From Hyaloscypha bicolor E (taxonomy: Eukaryota; Ascomycota; Leotiomycetes; Helotiales; Hyaloscyphaceae), in assembly GCF_002865645.1 (NCBI RefSeq), contig NW_020194708.1:124001-188000 (forward strand): a stretch of 64,000 bases of DNA, in the 5' to 3' direction. Below the pieces are notes generated by a model, which saw nothing but the letters and a program-made list of their open reading frames with translations, was not told the origin of the DNA and made no database searches. Of this stretch, positions 51,701 through 64,000 are shown piece after piece (the first letter of the stretch is position 1; each line of letters starts with the position of its first letter). The translations under genes and the position numbers were made by a program.

Positions 51701-54700
51701 ACTTATTCCCTAATTATAATACTATTTTATTATTAGAAACTAATTACTTTTTTAAAAAAGCTAGTATAATTTATTAATCTTTATTATTAATTTATTTCTT
51801 ATTATTAAATATTATTTAAATAATTAAAAACATACCTTTAATTCTATATTCTTAATACTAATTTAGAATATTTGATTTTTTTTATATTTTATATTAATTA
51901 TTCTAAATTTAATAATAGTATTATAAACTTTATTTATATTATCTTATAATTCTTTTTTCTATAATTTTTAAAGTCTTTAATTTTATTTTTATAAATATAG
52001 ATATTATTTTAAAGTTTTAATTAACTAAATAGTTTTTTATTAAGTAAAATTAATTTTAATAAATATTAAATAGTTATAATTAGCTTTTAGAAAAGATTCG
52101 AATTAGTTTTAAAAAAAGTAATACCTTATTCTAAATTATTTCTTAATTCTATTATTCTGACTTCTTCTTTATTAATATTTATTTTATATATTTATATATT
52201 TTATTTTTTATATATTTCTTATATTAGTTTCTTTCTTTTATATTATTCTTTGAATTAATAGAAATATTTCTAAATAAATAAAGAATCGGAATATACTTAT
52301 ATTATGAAATTTTTATTATTTTCTTTTATATTCTAATATTTCAGATATTATTATTATATTTATATTTCTATTATATTACTTTCTTATTTTTCTATTATTA
52401 CTATTTAATTTAATTTGCCTTAATTATTTCCTAAATTATATTTTCTTAAATATATATATTTGTATTTTTTTCTATAATAAAAGCTTAATTCTATAATTAT
52501 TCTTAATTTATAATTATATTACTATAAATATATCTAATTATTATATCTATTTTTCCTATTATATATATTACTATTTTAGCTTTATTTTCGTATTAAAAAG
52601 AAGAAAAAAACTTGAATATATATAATATTTTTATATAATTCAAGTCTATTCTAATTTACTTTTTATTTTAGAAAGTATTTAAAAGAAATTCTTATAATTT
52701 CGAGAACTTTTGATTCTATAACCTATAACTATTATACTAATAATACTTATATAATTTTTTTAAGAATAATAAAATAACTAAATATAGATTTCTTAAACTA
52801 ATAAAGTATAATAGCTAGTTCTTATAAGCTATAATATTATTAAAAGCATATAAATTAATAGTATTAAAGTTTAAAGTATTAGAAGAACTTGAGTAATTAT
52901 AAAAGGCCTATTAATACTAGAAAAGATAGCTATAATTACTAAATCTAATACGAATATTCTAGATAAACTAAATAATATATATAATAAGCTTTTAAAGTAG
53001 AAAACCTTTATTAGAAATAAAACTAAACTAGGATTAATTAAGAAAAAGCTAAAGAATTACTAAGCTAATAATAGAAAATTCGAGAATATTATTAAAAGTA
53101 TTATTAAAAGCAAATAAAAAAAGCTTAATAAGATTAAAACTATAGTAAATAGTTTTAAAACCAAGAATTAAAATAAAATTATATAATATAGTAAAGCCTT
53201 TAGCTAATATATTAATAATATTTATAATAATCTTAATAAAAATATTTATAAGAAATTATATTTCTTTTTTAAAATAAAAGCTTTAGTATATAAAGCTATT
53301 TAGTTAATTAATAAAGCTATTTTGAAATATATTAAAAATAAGAAATATTAAAATACTAGTATATTTACTAAATTAGATATTATTAAAATATTTAAGTATA
53401 TTAAAGCTATTTCGAAATCTAGAGAATTGGTTTTTAAGCTATTATTAGCTAATAATCTCAAAGCTAAATAATATATCTTTAATATTTCCGGAATCCTAAT
53501 TAAAGAATTTTATAGTAATAAGCCTTTTTTTACTTTTTGAAATAAGCCTAAAGAATAGGCTTTTATTATAATTTTAGTTTTAATTTAATTAGATCTAGCT
53601 AATAAGAATAGAACTAATTTAATATAGCCTAATAATAATTCTATTAATAAAACTAGTAGAACTAGTATAATTAGTTAAGAAGAACCTAATAAGAAAAGAA
53701 AATAAGCTAAACCTAAAACTTCTAATAAATAATAAAAATCCGAATACTAGTCTAAATATAAAACTAATAAAATAAAAGAAAATAAAAAAAATAAAAATAA
53801 AAAGGAATTCTCTATTCTAAAGAAAAAGATATTATTTAGAAAGATTCCTGTATTTATATTTAGAATTAAAAAGCAGAAAACCAAGAATATTAAATTCGGA
53901 GAAATTAAAAATAATAAATATATTTATAAAATATTAGCTAAATAGAAATTAATACTTATTTAGTAAAATAAGTATATTTTTAAAGAAATATATAATAGTA
54001 TTTTGGGATCTATTTATAAATAAAAATACTATAAAGTTATTAATAAATTCCTTAAAGCTTTTTATAAAATATATATTTAGTAGTTTACTAATATTTTTTC
54101 TACTAATATAAGAGGCATTTATATTATTAAGGATATTCTCAAGCTAGTTATTAAGATCTATAAAATTATTAAAAGCGAGAAATATATTTCTATTATTTAA
54201 ATAAATAAGAAAATACGGGGATTTCTTTTTAGAAAACTAGAAAATTAAAAAATATAAATATAAATATTATATTTCTAATTAATTTTGCCTAAATCTATAG
54301 CTTTAATTTAATATTATAGTTTTTATTCCTAAATCTAATATTACTAATCTGAATATAAATAATTATATTTATAAGAAAGATTATCTAAAATAAATTAAAA
54401 AGATTAGTATTTAAGAGCTTTTAATATAAGAAATAAAGATATTATAATTTTATTTCTAAAAAAATAATATAATAAAATATAGAAATCTAGATAATAGCTA
54501 TTTTATTCCAGTTTCTTAATTCTTAATAATAGATTTATTAATATGGCTCGGATTTTATAAGGTATTAAATAAGTATTCTATTTATCTAATTATTTATTTT
54601 TAGCTAGCTAAATACTATATTTCTGGAAATATTAATTATAATTAATATAAAGGTAATAATAAAAATCTGGCTATTACTAAAGCTTTAAATAGCGAATTCT

Positions 54701-55522
54701 ATTTTAATAAAAAGTATTAGAATATTAGCTATATCTTTTTTATAAATTATAAAAGAGCTATTATCTTTAATAAAACGTTTTTTAAGAATATTAATTACTT
54801 TTCTATTTCTAATGAATTTAAACCAGAAATAACTAAAGAAATAGGCGAATATTTACTAAAAATAAAAATAAAAAAACTTCGAATATAGTTTATTTAACTA
54901 AATAAATAAATGCTTTTAGCTAGATAATTTATAAGTCTAGAATTATAAATAAGTAATAATTCTCGAATAATATTAAAATTAAAGAATAGCTTAATAATAA
55001 TTTGCTATTTAATAAGTCTTTTACTATAATTCTAATAAATCTAGTTATTATTAAGAATAAAATATATAAAAATGAAATCTTTTATAAAGTTATTAGAGCC
55101 TTTTATCTAGAGCTTTTCTCTTTTATTAAAGATTAATTTAAGAATATTATAAATAATACGAAATTTAAAGAAACTATTTATTTAGAATATATTAATATAA
55201 TTTATTATAATAAGCTTTTTTAATATCTAGTAATAAAAGCAGAAATGAAATAATAATTAAAGGCAGATACTAATTAATATAAAAAACTATATCGGATTTA
55301 ATATAAGAATATAACTAAACAAATTCGAATTATTTTTAAATAAGTTCGGGAATCCGGAATAAGATTATTTAAGGGTAATAGATTTTATTTTAGGTATATT
55401 AAGAAGAAATTAGATTAGCTAATAAAAAAGAATTCTAATTATTTTATTATTTCGAATTCTAAATAGGATTTTTCTATTAGTTTTAGTATATAGGAAACAA
55501 GTATAAATAATAAGGGATTAGA

Positions 55523-55826
55523 TATAATATAATAAGCTATACTTTTCAAAAATTATATTATTTTAGTAGTTTTAAGGTTTTAGTTATATAATAAAGGCCA
55601 TAGCCTTTTATATATAATTTGAGAGAATTAGATAAAAAAGCTAGTTTTTTTATAATTCTAGAAAATAATTCCTTTTTAATATTTAATTAATTAAGTATTT
55701 ATATATTATATACTATTTATATTTTACTATTTATACTTTTAATTTTGTTATTTTATTATTAAGTTATATTTTATATTTTAGTGTATTTTATATAGGTTTT
55801 TATTTTATTATAGTTTCTTTCTCATA
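55523..55826 (+). repeat. 3' LTR of gypsy copy 2 (family A)
   Basis: 304 bp aligned end to end with the solo LTR at 26517. The first 20 bases correspond base for base, allowing G to A and C to T changes. It is much more heavily mutated than the 5' LTR at 40975. Confidence 0.85.
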
Positions 55827-55904
55827 TTATATATTATATATTAGTTATATAATAGATTAATTATAATTTTATAATAAGAATATATATATTAAAATCTAAA
55901 AAAG

Positions 55905-58790
55905 TATTATAATTATTATAATATATATTATTAATAAAAATTAGATTAGAACTAGTTAAGTATTTAAAGTCGGGAAATATAAGTTAAGGTTATATATTAT
56001 AATTCTATTTAGCTAGTATATAGGCCCATATATAGCTTATAATTATTTAGATCCGAGGCTTCTTTGAGATTCTTTTTTCTTTTAGCTTTAAATTATTAAA
56101 ATAAAGATAATTTAATTATATTTTTTAGGTTCCAGATCTTATACTTATAATATAATTTAAAGCTTATTTATTTCTTAATCTTATAAAGAATTTAAATAAT
56201 ACTTATCTAATTAGTTTTTAATAAATATAAATATAATATATTATAGCTATTTATATACTAGTTAATTAATATTAGAATAAAAGAAAGCCCTAAAATAACT
56301 AGATAAGAAAGCCCTAGATTAGCTAGATAAGTAAATAGGCTAGTAATCTTATTATTAAAAGAAAATATAAGAAAGCAAGTCCCGGAATAATTAGATAAAA
56401 TAAAAGAAGCTATAATATAAAATATTACTAGTATATTACTAAAACGTAAACTAGAGCCTCTTATTAAGTTTTCTAAGAAATCCGAATATTCTATTAATAC
56501 TTATAATAAGAAAAATACTTTCTTTTAAAAAATAGAAGAAAAAAAGAAATTTATTTTATTAAAAGTAAACTTTCAAGAATTATTTCGGAATCTAGAAGCT
56601 TTATATAAAGAAATTATTAAACTAATTCTAAAAATATATAATATTCTTACTTATAATAAGAATTATTATAATTAGCTAAAAGAAATTAAATAAGCCTTAT
56701 AAAAGAATAAAGCTATTATTAAGAAACTTATTATATAGCCTACTAGAATAATTAGCTGTTTTATTCTAAAAAATAAATATTTAATTAAATTTCCTAATTC
56801 TTTTATCTTTAAAAATATAACTAAAAATAATATTACTTTTAATAATTAGTTAGTTTAGATTAAGAATAAGCTTTATAGTAATTTTAATATTTATTAAATA
56901 AAGAACCTTAAGATTATTTATATATCTGGCTATATAAATAATTATATTTTTATATTAATTTTCTTTTATTTAAACTAGAATAGTTAATATATATATAAGA
57001 CTATTAGAGAATTATATATTTATTTAAAAAAAAAGCTATATAGTAATCTAAATAAGAAATATAATATTTAATAAGTATTTAAGAAACTATTTATAAAAAA
57101 GAACTAAATTTTTTAAGAGTTTTATATTATATTTCTGAAATATATAATAAACGGAAATATTAATCTATAAAACCTTAAAAATAATCTAAATAATAAGCTT
57201 ATCTAGAAGCTCTAAAAGACTATAGCTATATATTATAATAACCCGGCTATTTATATTATAAAGTTTATATAATATTATATTATAAATAACTAGTAAATTC
57301 GAGCTTATTATAAAAAGAAAAATTAAATATTTAAAAAAGCTAATAAAAATATAAATAAACCAAACTCAGAAAGTGTTTTTTATATAAAGCCTATTTTAAA
57401 AACTTTAATAATAAATAAATCTATTATTTTAAAGCCCGGTTTCTCTAATTTCAAAGATTATAATTATAATAGATTTAATTATATATCTAGAAATTATCTA
57501 AAGCCTAAAATAGAATATATAAAATAAAATTTAGTAACTAAGCTAATAGTATTTATTATAAGTAATTCGTCTAAAAATATAAAGTAAGAAAATAATAACC
57601 TTTAAAAAAAGTCTTTTTTTTAGGGTTATATTATATTAATATAATAGAAATCAATTTGAGTTAATTATTTAAAAATAATATAGTTATATTTTTTTATATA
57701 ATTAATAATAATAAATTAGATATTAAGACTCTTTCTTTTATTAATACTAAAGTAAATAGATATATTTTTATTAATTCTAAATTTATGAGAATAATTAAAT
57801 ATTTCCTAAATTTAAATTTATTTAATAAATATTACTTTATAATATAAGAGAATTTAATAATAAATAGGCTATATTTATTATTTATTATATTAAGCTTATA
57901 TTTTTAATTAATAAATAAAAAGTTCTAATACTTATATTAGTTATAAAACTAAGTAAATATAATATAATTTTGAAATAATAATAGTTTATAAATACTAGTA
58001 TCTTAATTAAATATAAAAATAGAAGATTAATTTAGCTAAATAATTAGCCTAGAAAAAAGAATTAAAATAAGGTTCTAATTATTATTTATAAGAATTTAAA
58101 CTCTAAAAAAAATAACTAATACTAAAAAAATCTAAATAAATCTAAAAGACTTTAAATTATAAAAAAAAACCTTTGGTTATATAAGTCCGGCTTAAAAAGC
58201 CTTATATAATAAGAGAATTAAGCTTAATTCTATAAAGAAATATAAATAGCTTTAGAAAATATAAAGGTTTTTCTAAACTAAAAACAGAAATATTAAAGCT
58301 ATATTATCTAAAGAAAAGCTATAAGAGTTATTTAAGGCTTATAATTAATATTATAAGCATTTTATTAGCTATTTTCTAAATAAACTTATAGAAAAAGAAG
58401 ATTTTTTTTTATAATATTATTTTTCGAAATTAATAAAGAGCTAGAATTATAATAAAAGAATAAATTTTTTTCGGATAAATAATAACTAAGAGAAATAGAG
58501 TTATAACAGCTAGTAAAAGTTTTATTAAAAGAATTTAAGGATTTTATAAATATTCTCTTAAAAAAAGTATTAAATATTTTACTTTTATATTAGTTCTATA
58601 ATTATAAGATTTAGATTAATAATTCCAAAAACCCAGAAAGCTTAAAGTATTCCTGCTTTATTAATAATTAATTTATAAGCTATAAAAAATTTAATATTTC
58701 TTTAAAGAAAACCTCTAATAAGGCTTTATTAAATTAAGCTAATTTCCTTTTATATTTCTAATTCTTTTTATAAAAAAGGCTACAGGAATT
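55905..58790 (+). mobile_element. 5' part of a second gypsy family (B), RIP-killed
   Basis: It starts with a 248-bp LTR (55905-56152) that aligns with the reverse complement of the young solo LTR at 8407-8686. It continues into a gag-like tract at about 56.4-57.6 kb on the plus strand, with the helical pattern of retrotransposon capsid proteins (KFPNSFIF... then FNNWLVQ-like text once stops are ignored), and a pol-like tract to about 58.75 kb. Stops occur in all frames. No matching 3' LTR was found downstream, so the element seems truncated where the direct repeats at 58.8 kb begin. Confidence 0.7.
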
Positions 58791-58800
58791 TATAATTTTA

Positions 58801-60215
58801 TATTAATTATTAATTATTATACCTGAAAAATATATAAAAAACTTTCCCTAATTATAAAACCGTTTTTTATAACTCTAAATACAGGCCGTAAAATTATACT
58901 AAAATTATAATTTATATCTCATATATTATAATATCATATATAATTATATAAAGCACTAAAATTAAATATTAGTCTAATTAATATTCTAGTACTTATTAAA
59001 TACTATATAGGAAAATTTTATATATATATATAGCTTTTATATAGCTAAAATTATAATTTATATAATAAAAAAAATATTTTATATTTTATAATTATTTATA
59101 AGAATATTATTATTATTAATTAAATATTAGTAATATTAAAATATTGAATTTTATTTATTTATATTTATATTTAATTAATTTAAAGTACTAGAATAAATTT
59201 GAAAATTAATAAAGTTTTTAATATAATTCAAATTTTTTAATTCTTAATAATATAATTAATTCTAATTTATTAAATATATTAAATAATATAAAATATAATA
59301 TAATTTTTAAATTATTTTCTTAACTTATATAATAGAACTTATTATATTTATTATTTTAAAGATTTATATAATATTAAATTTAATAAATATAAAAAATAAT
59401 AGAAATAATAATAACTTTAATATTTTCATTATTATTATTATATATATATATATAATATTAAATAATCTAGACTAAATTTCTTAATTAGAATATAAAATAA
59501 ATATTTTTAAATTATTAAATTTAATAAAATATTCGAAATTTATTTATTTTAAACTTATTTTTTTTAATTTAATATTATAGTTTTATTTTTATATTAAATA
59601 GAAGAGCAAATATTATATTAGAGTTAGGATTTTTAATAAGTTTTTAATAGGAAAGGCCTATATAAATTTTGGCTAATAAGCTTAAAGAAAGTTTTTATAA
59701 TTTAAATAAGTTTACTTTTCTAAAAAATCTTAACTCTTATATATATATTTTTTTTACTTCTATTATTTCTTTAATTAATTCTTATTATTAAAAGATAATT
59801 AATATTATAATTAAATAAAGTAAAACCCGAATATATATTAAATATTATATTTTAATAATAAACTTATTTTTAGTTATTAGTTACTTGTTTTAATTTTTTA
59901 AATATTATATAATAATTTACTAATTATAAACTTATAAGGCTTTATTTGCTTATTAATTATTATATTTAAAAATTATAAAAAGAACTTCCTAGAATTATAA
60001 GACTTCTTTTTATAATTCTAAATATAAGCTATAAAGCTATATTAAAATTATAATTTATATTTTATATATTATAATACTTTATATATTTATATATAATATT
60101 AATATTAAATATTTATTTAATTTATATTTTAATACTAGTTAAATATTATATAAGAAAAGAATTATATATATATAGCTTTTATATAAGAGAAATTATGAGT
60201 TTTATAATAAATTTA
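58801..60215 (+). repeat. Pair of roughly 270-bp direct repeats
   Basis: The segment at about 58801-59070 reappears in the same orientation at about 59950-60215. Shared words include ATTAAAATTATAATTTATA and TATATATATAGCTTTTATATA. The core between them is about 880 bp, AT-only and without any reading frame. It could be a small non-autonomous LTR element, or a tandem duplication later degraded by RIP. No target duplication could be made out. Confidence 0.6.
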
Positions 60216-61239
60216 ATATATTTAAAATACTAATAAAAGTTTAAGAATTAAATTTAATTTATATAATTATATATTCTGTAATTAAAATTAAAATATAATG
60301 TAATATAAATTAAATATAAAGAACTTTAAGAAAAGTCTTATATTTATTATTTATATTATTAATAAAACTCTTTTTTTATTTTAAATATTAAGAAATAATT
60401 TATATAAACTTATTACTTTTATTTATATTTAATATAAATATATTATTATTAACTTATAATTATTTAAGTTTATATTTCAATAATAATAATTAGTGTTTCT
60501 TAATATATAATTATTAATTTATTAGTAATATATATAAAATAATAATTATATAATTAGTAAAATAATTTGTTTTTTCAAAAAAAAGTATAATATTATAATA
60601 TTAATATACTTTTCTTAAATCTATTAAGCCTAATTAAAACTAGTTTAGTAATTAAAGTATTTATATAATATAAATCTCGAATATTTTAAATATTAATAAA
60701 TAATTACTATAAACTTATATAACTTTTTATTATTTTTAAATCGGTTATAATACTTAAATATAATATACTAACCAATTTTAAAGTAAATATTTTCGAGTAA
60801 ATAATTATAAGAAAGAAAACATAAATAAATATAATATATATATATATAATAATAAATATTAGGCCAAATTTAATAATTTAATTAGGCTAGTATTTATATA
60901 AGATTATATTTCCTAATTTGAACTAGTACTTTTATATATTTAATAAAATATTAAATAATATATATAATAGTAATTAAAGCTCTAAAAATAAGTATTAATT
61001 AATTTATTTATTAAAACCAGTTCTCGAAATTAATTATATTTTAGATTTCATTTCATATTTTAATTACTTATATAATAAATAAACTTAAAAAAATTACATT
61101 TAGTTATTAAATTAAGCTAGTATTAGAATATAATATTTTAGAAGTAATTAAAGAAATAATTATTATATATAAACCTATAAATAAAATATTATTATAAAAA
61201 AACTTTTATTATATAAGATTTCGAATAATAAAGCTAGAA
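60216..61239. repeat. RIP-degraded AT-rich sequence, unassigned
   Basis: No gene or recognisable element. The composition is the same as the other RIP blocks. Confidence 0.6.
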
Positions 61240-61740
61240 ATTCCGGTTAGTAAACTCTAATTAATTCTAATATATATAAGGGCACTTGGCTTTATATTTA
61301 AAGAAAATGAATTAATAAGTAAAATACTAGCCTTAATTAAAATAAATATTTTAGTTTTATATTTACTAGTTTTTCTTTTATTAACTAATTAAAAATATTA
61401 CTTTTTTAATTGACTTTTAAATATAATAATAAACAAATTTATAAATAATATTAAATAATACTTTTATAAATATAAAGCAATATATTAAGAAATAGTTATT
61501 ATTATTACTAAAGTATAAACTTGAATAATTACAGGCTAATAATAACGCACTTGTATTAAATAATACCAGGCTATAAGTGAACTCCGGGAAGTATTTATGG
61601 AAGCGATAATCTTATATGAGGTGTCTCTTGTTGCCTGGAGGAGAAAGCAGAGTCCTGCCGGTAATGCAAATATAGTGAACTTTAATATTATAGCCAGTTA
61701 TTGGCGATATAGATAGCAAATCTGTGCCCCCAACCCTAAA
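61240..61740 (+). repeat. Repeat end with an abrupt RIP boundary
   Basis: Homologous to 19078-19582. The left 300 bp is strongly mutated, while from about 61537 onwards composition becomes normal and many CpA sites survive, although the same repeat continues to about 61740. Homology ends near CCCAACCCTAA. This is presumably the outer end of a transposon next to unique DNA. Confidence 0.75.
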
Positions 61741-62237
61741 TTTTGCAATTATGGATAGGTGACAGCCGAACAATTACAAAGGCTCATGCCACGCCCCAGC
61801 TGAACGGTATCTCCATTTATTCTGACAGGACCGCCCTTGACTGCGAAACGTGCAGGCATTCGCTGCCCAGAGGGGTTGAGGCGCCACCACATCCGAACGG
61901 CCTCTGCTGATTTAAGGTGAGACTCTTTACATGGTCGTGCTCTTATCTAAGAAGCAAGTCTAAGCCTAATGGGATCTGCTGCAAAGATGCAACGCTTCGC
62001 ACTCACCATGCATAAACTGTCGTGTACGAAATAGCCCATCGCTTACTAACTCGTAAGGGGTAGCTGCCCCATCACAGGCAGTCATGAACACACCTTCAAC
62101 TGTCGCCGAAACGTACCTAGGTAGATGCTTTGAAAGTACTGAGACACGTAGACTTCTCACGCACTTTGTTCAGAACGAGTGGCTTCACTTGCGCCCAAAT
62201 TCAAAACCAAATTATTGAGGCAAGGGCTATCAACTCC
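61741..62237. other. Spacer between repeat and HET-like gene, no gene seen
   Basis: Normal composition, with small open frames that show no domain. It would hold the 3' flank of the minus-strand HET-like gene. Confidence 0.5.
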
Positions 62238-63269
62238 TTATCCAACGAGAAAATACCTATCCTCTCTACGAGTATCGCTAGGCATAGATTTGAGGTCCAT
62301 CAAACCATGCACATACACATCGCCAATCAACGTCGCAACGTTCCCATCTCCCTTTGCCTCCTCGCCATCTTCGAACCGCAGCACAAACAGCGGAGCACCT
62401 CCATACAAAACACAAATGACATCCCCAACCCGCAAATCAAACGGTCCTAAACCAACTCGTCTACCATCAGTGCTAAAGAAAGTCCGGGTTTTCTTCGCCT
62501 CGATGGACTGGTAGTAGGAGAGAACGCTTTGTCGCTCAGACGGAGTCACTGTGCCGACGTAATCCATGTACGTTGTATCGCTCTGCCATGTCCATTGCTC
62601 CTTGAGTCGCAGATAGTCTTCAAAGACCACTGGCTCCAGCGGGGTTTTGCCTTGGAGCGTCGAATCAGCCACCAACGTCCGCCAATGAGCATCAGGAATT
62701 TGATCATGGAGATCGTATGTCTGTTGCGAAAGCTCTAGGCACTTCACTTCCTCTTGCAGTAATTGGTCGACAGTGCCACCAGGTCCTTTCCATTTCTTGG
62801 CATCGTAGCAATATTCGGGGGAGCTTACGACGGTGTGGACATGATCGATCTGAAATCCGAAAAACTTCAAGTTGTCTGAATCTGGGACTGACAGAACGCG
62901 AGACTGTATCCGCTCCTCCCAGGAATCAAATCCTGCTTGATAGCCTATCACACCAGCAAAGACGAAGTCATCTCCAGGAGGCGAGTTGAAATTGGGGCAC
63001 CATGAGGGTAGCTCCACGGGTCTGTGTTTGGAGCTCGCCATAGAGAGTATTGTGGACCCGTTCCTCCTGGTATACCGGTACTAGACCTTCGCGCAAGCAA
63101 GACGCCACTCGTCAGCGACTGCCATGAGATCCTTTGCGTCTGGTGTTCCCGCTCCCACGAGCCATCTGCTCCGCTCCGTCTTGGCAAGACGCATTGTCCT
63201 CAGACCGAGAGTCAGTAACACAAACATGAGGCACCACAAAGAAGGGAAACTGTTTGCCCCTATCCCCAC
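62238..63269 (-). pseudogene. Remnant of a HET-domain protein gene
   Basis: An open frame of 267 codons (63041-62238) matches the C-terminal half of fungal heterokaryon-incompatibility (HET) proteins: LPSWCPNFNSPP near the start, then FFSTDGRRVGLGP, a GDVICVLYGG segment and a YVHGLMD end. The same frame continues upstream with fitting text (GAGTPDAKDL ... then ILSMASS) but is cut by a TAG at 63081-63083. The segment before it lacks the expected PRDKVYGLLG block. The catalytic-side N-terminal HET domain is not found in the remaining 730 bp. I read this as a gene broken by a stop and a deletion; a shortened functional protein starting at 63041 is possible. Full-length HET proteins are usually 600 residues or more. 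Confidence 0.65.
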
Positions 63270-64000
63270 AGATACCTACCCAGAAATATCGGCGGTTAAA
63301 GCTCACAATGTTTCATATTCTGTGCCTCTTTTTTTCGGCCCATTCCCAGCCTTCAATTCGTGCCTGGTGTCCCTTCCTGTGCCACAGCTACCACGATTCT
63401 TTTCGATGGTGATCTAGTCACATGCTGAGGCAATCCTCCACAAGAATCCGGCTTGATTTGAAGGGTGGGGCATCGAAACCGGAGATGGAACCGGACATGG
63501 CTCTAAATAGCGTGAAAGGGGTTCGCAATGCACGATAGCGTCATGTCGAGTATACCAGACGTCGAGGCGATAGCGCTTGCTTTCAGCTCCCCGTGTCACT
63601 TGAATTGGTGGAAGGATGGCGTCTAAGTTTCTGTTTCAATGTGAAGCTCAGTATAGCCATAGAGACGAAAGTAAAGGCGCGGCGTTGGTGTCGAAATACT
63701 ATCGGTCGGCAGCATGATCCTTTCGGCTGAGGTGAGATCAACTTGCCTGCCGGTTACTCTTCAGAAGAACTACGATGTTGAATACAACGTACTATAGGTG
63801 GATGGAAACCGGCAGCTTGACTCACCAGCCGTTATCGCTCCAGGATGAAGTATCGAATGCGGAATTAGAAGAGAGGAGCCGAGGGAAACCGGTGGCCAAA
63901 TGCAACTTCCTCGAGTTATACGCTGTCCTGAGCTCATTTATGTCTACTGCGTCTATGTCTCCTGCATCATAAAGGAGAAATTTACCTGCCTTCAGCAACG
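63270..64000. other. Right edge, no recognisable gene
   Basis: Normal composition. Several small open frames exist on both strands (for example 63775-63972 plus and 63414-63599 minus), but none shows a domain or convincing splice structure. The missing N-terminal exons of the HET-like gene would be expected here and were not recognised. Confidence 0.4.

Larger units (their letters stand above)
40975..55826 (+). mobile_element. RIP-killed Ty3/gypsy retrotransposon, copy 2
   Basis: This is the plus-strand counterpart of copy 1, bounded by LTRs at 40975-41273 and 55523-55826. A gag-like tract lies at about 42.0-43.7 kb and ends in a degraded zinc-knuckle-like segment near 43.4 kb. The frame is then broken by a nested element (43782-45547). 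Reverse transcriptase follows near 47.8-48.1 kb and the integrase core near 49.77-50.1 kb (YKGYNLLVITR-like, then YNSKENN). About 5 kb more, shared with copy 1, precedes the 3' LTR; it includes a plus-strand tract with few stops at about 55.0-55.5 kb. Possible target duplication: GCTAT on the left and ATTAT on the right, equal if RIP changed the right copy. Minus the nested insert, it is about 13.1 kb, against about 12.75 kb for copy 1 minus its solo LTR. Confidence 0.87.

Overview
The window is nuclear DNA of a filamentous ascomycete (Pezizomycotina). Two features show this. Its genes are split by short spliceosomal introns of about 50-80 bp with fungal donor and branch sites. It is also a mosaic of ordinary-composition gene islands and extremely AT-rich blocks in which CpA and TpG are almost absent and TpA dominates, the mark of repeat-induced point mutation (RIP). 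No rRNA, tRNA or CRISPR was seen. The species cannot be named from this sequence.

Layout. 1-26.5 kb is RIP-degraded. It holds a 126-bp tandem repeat (about 2.6-3.3 kb), a full-length but dead Ty3/gypsy retrotransposon on the minus strand (4207-17237) with a younger solo LTR of another family inside it (8407-8686), and an unresolved block (17.2-26.5 kb). A nearly unmutated solo LTR (26517-26819) marks the edge of the gene island. From 26.8 to 41.0 kb lie a fragment resembling the DUF3435 recombinase family and three multi-exon genes: a roughly 1,560-residue ZZ-zinc-finger/TPR-like/CHAT protease (minus), a 707-residue serine hydrolase of the SesB/DUF676-like kind (plus, divergent from the protease gene), and an 896-residue NACHT-ankyrin STAND (NLR-like) receptor (plus). 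A second, inverted copy of the same gypsy element fills 40975-55826 and carries a nested 1,766-bp gag-only element. Remains of another gypsy family, a pair of 270-bp direct repeats and a repeat shared with 19.1 kb follow up to 61.74 kb. The last 2.3 kb is ordinary DNA with a broken HET-domain gene.

How the genes may work together. CHAT proteases, SesB-type hydrolases, NACHT-ankyrin receptors and HET proteins are all classes linked to fungal non-self recognition and regulated cell death. Here a CHAT protease gene and a serine hydrolase gene lie head to head across a gap of no more than about 510 bp, with a STAND receptor next to them. A functional link is inference from gene order and family knowledge, not shown by the sequence.

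The transposon insertions could be ordered in time by comparing copies. The two gypsy copies supply empty sites for each other's later insertions, and each insertion has a perfect 5-bp target duplication. Exon boundaries were worked out by hand from splice motifs and reading frame. The 5' end of the CHAT gene, its last intron and the junction near 29.33-29.42 kb are the weak points.
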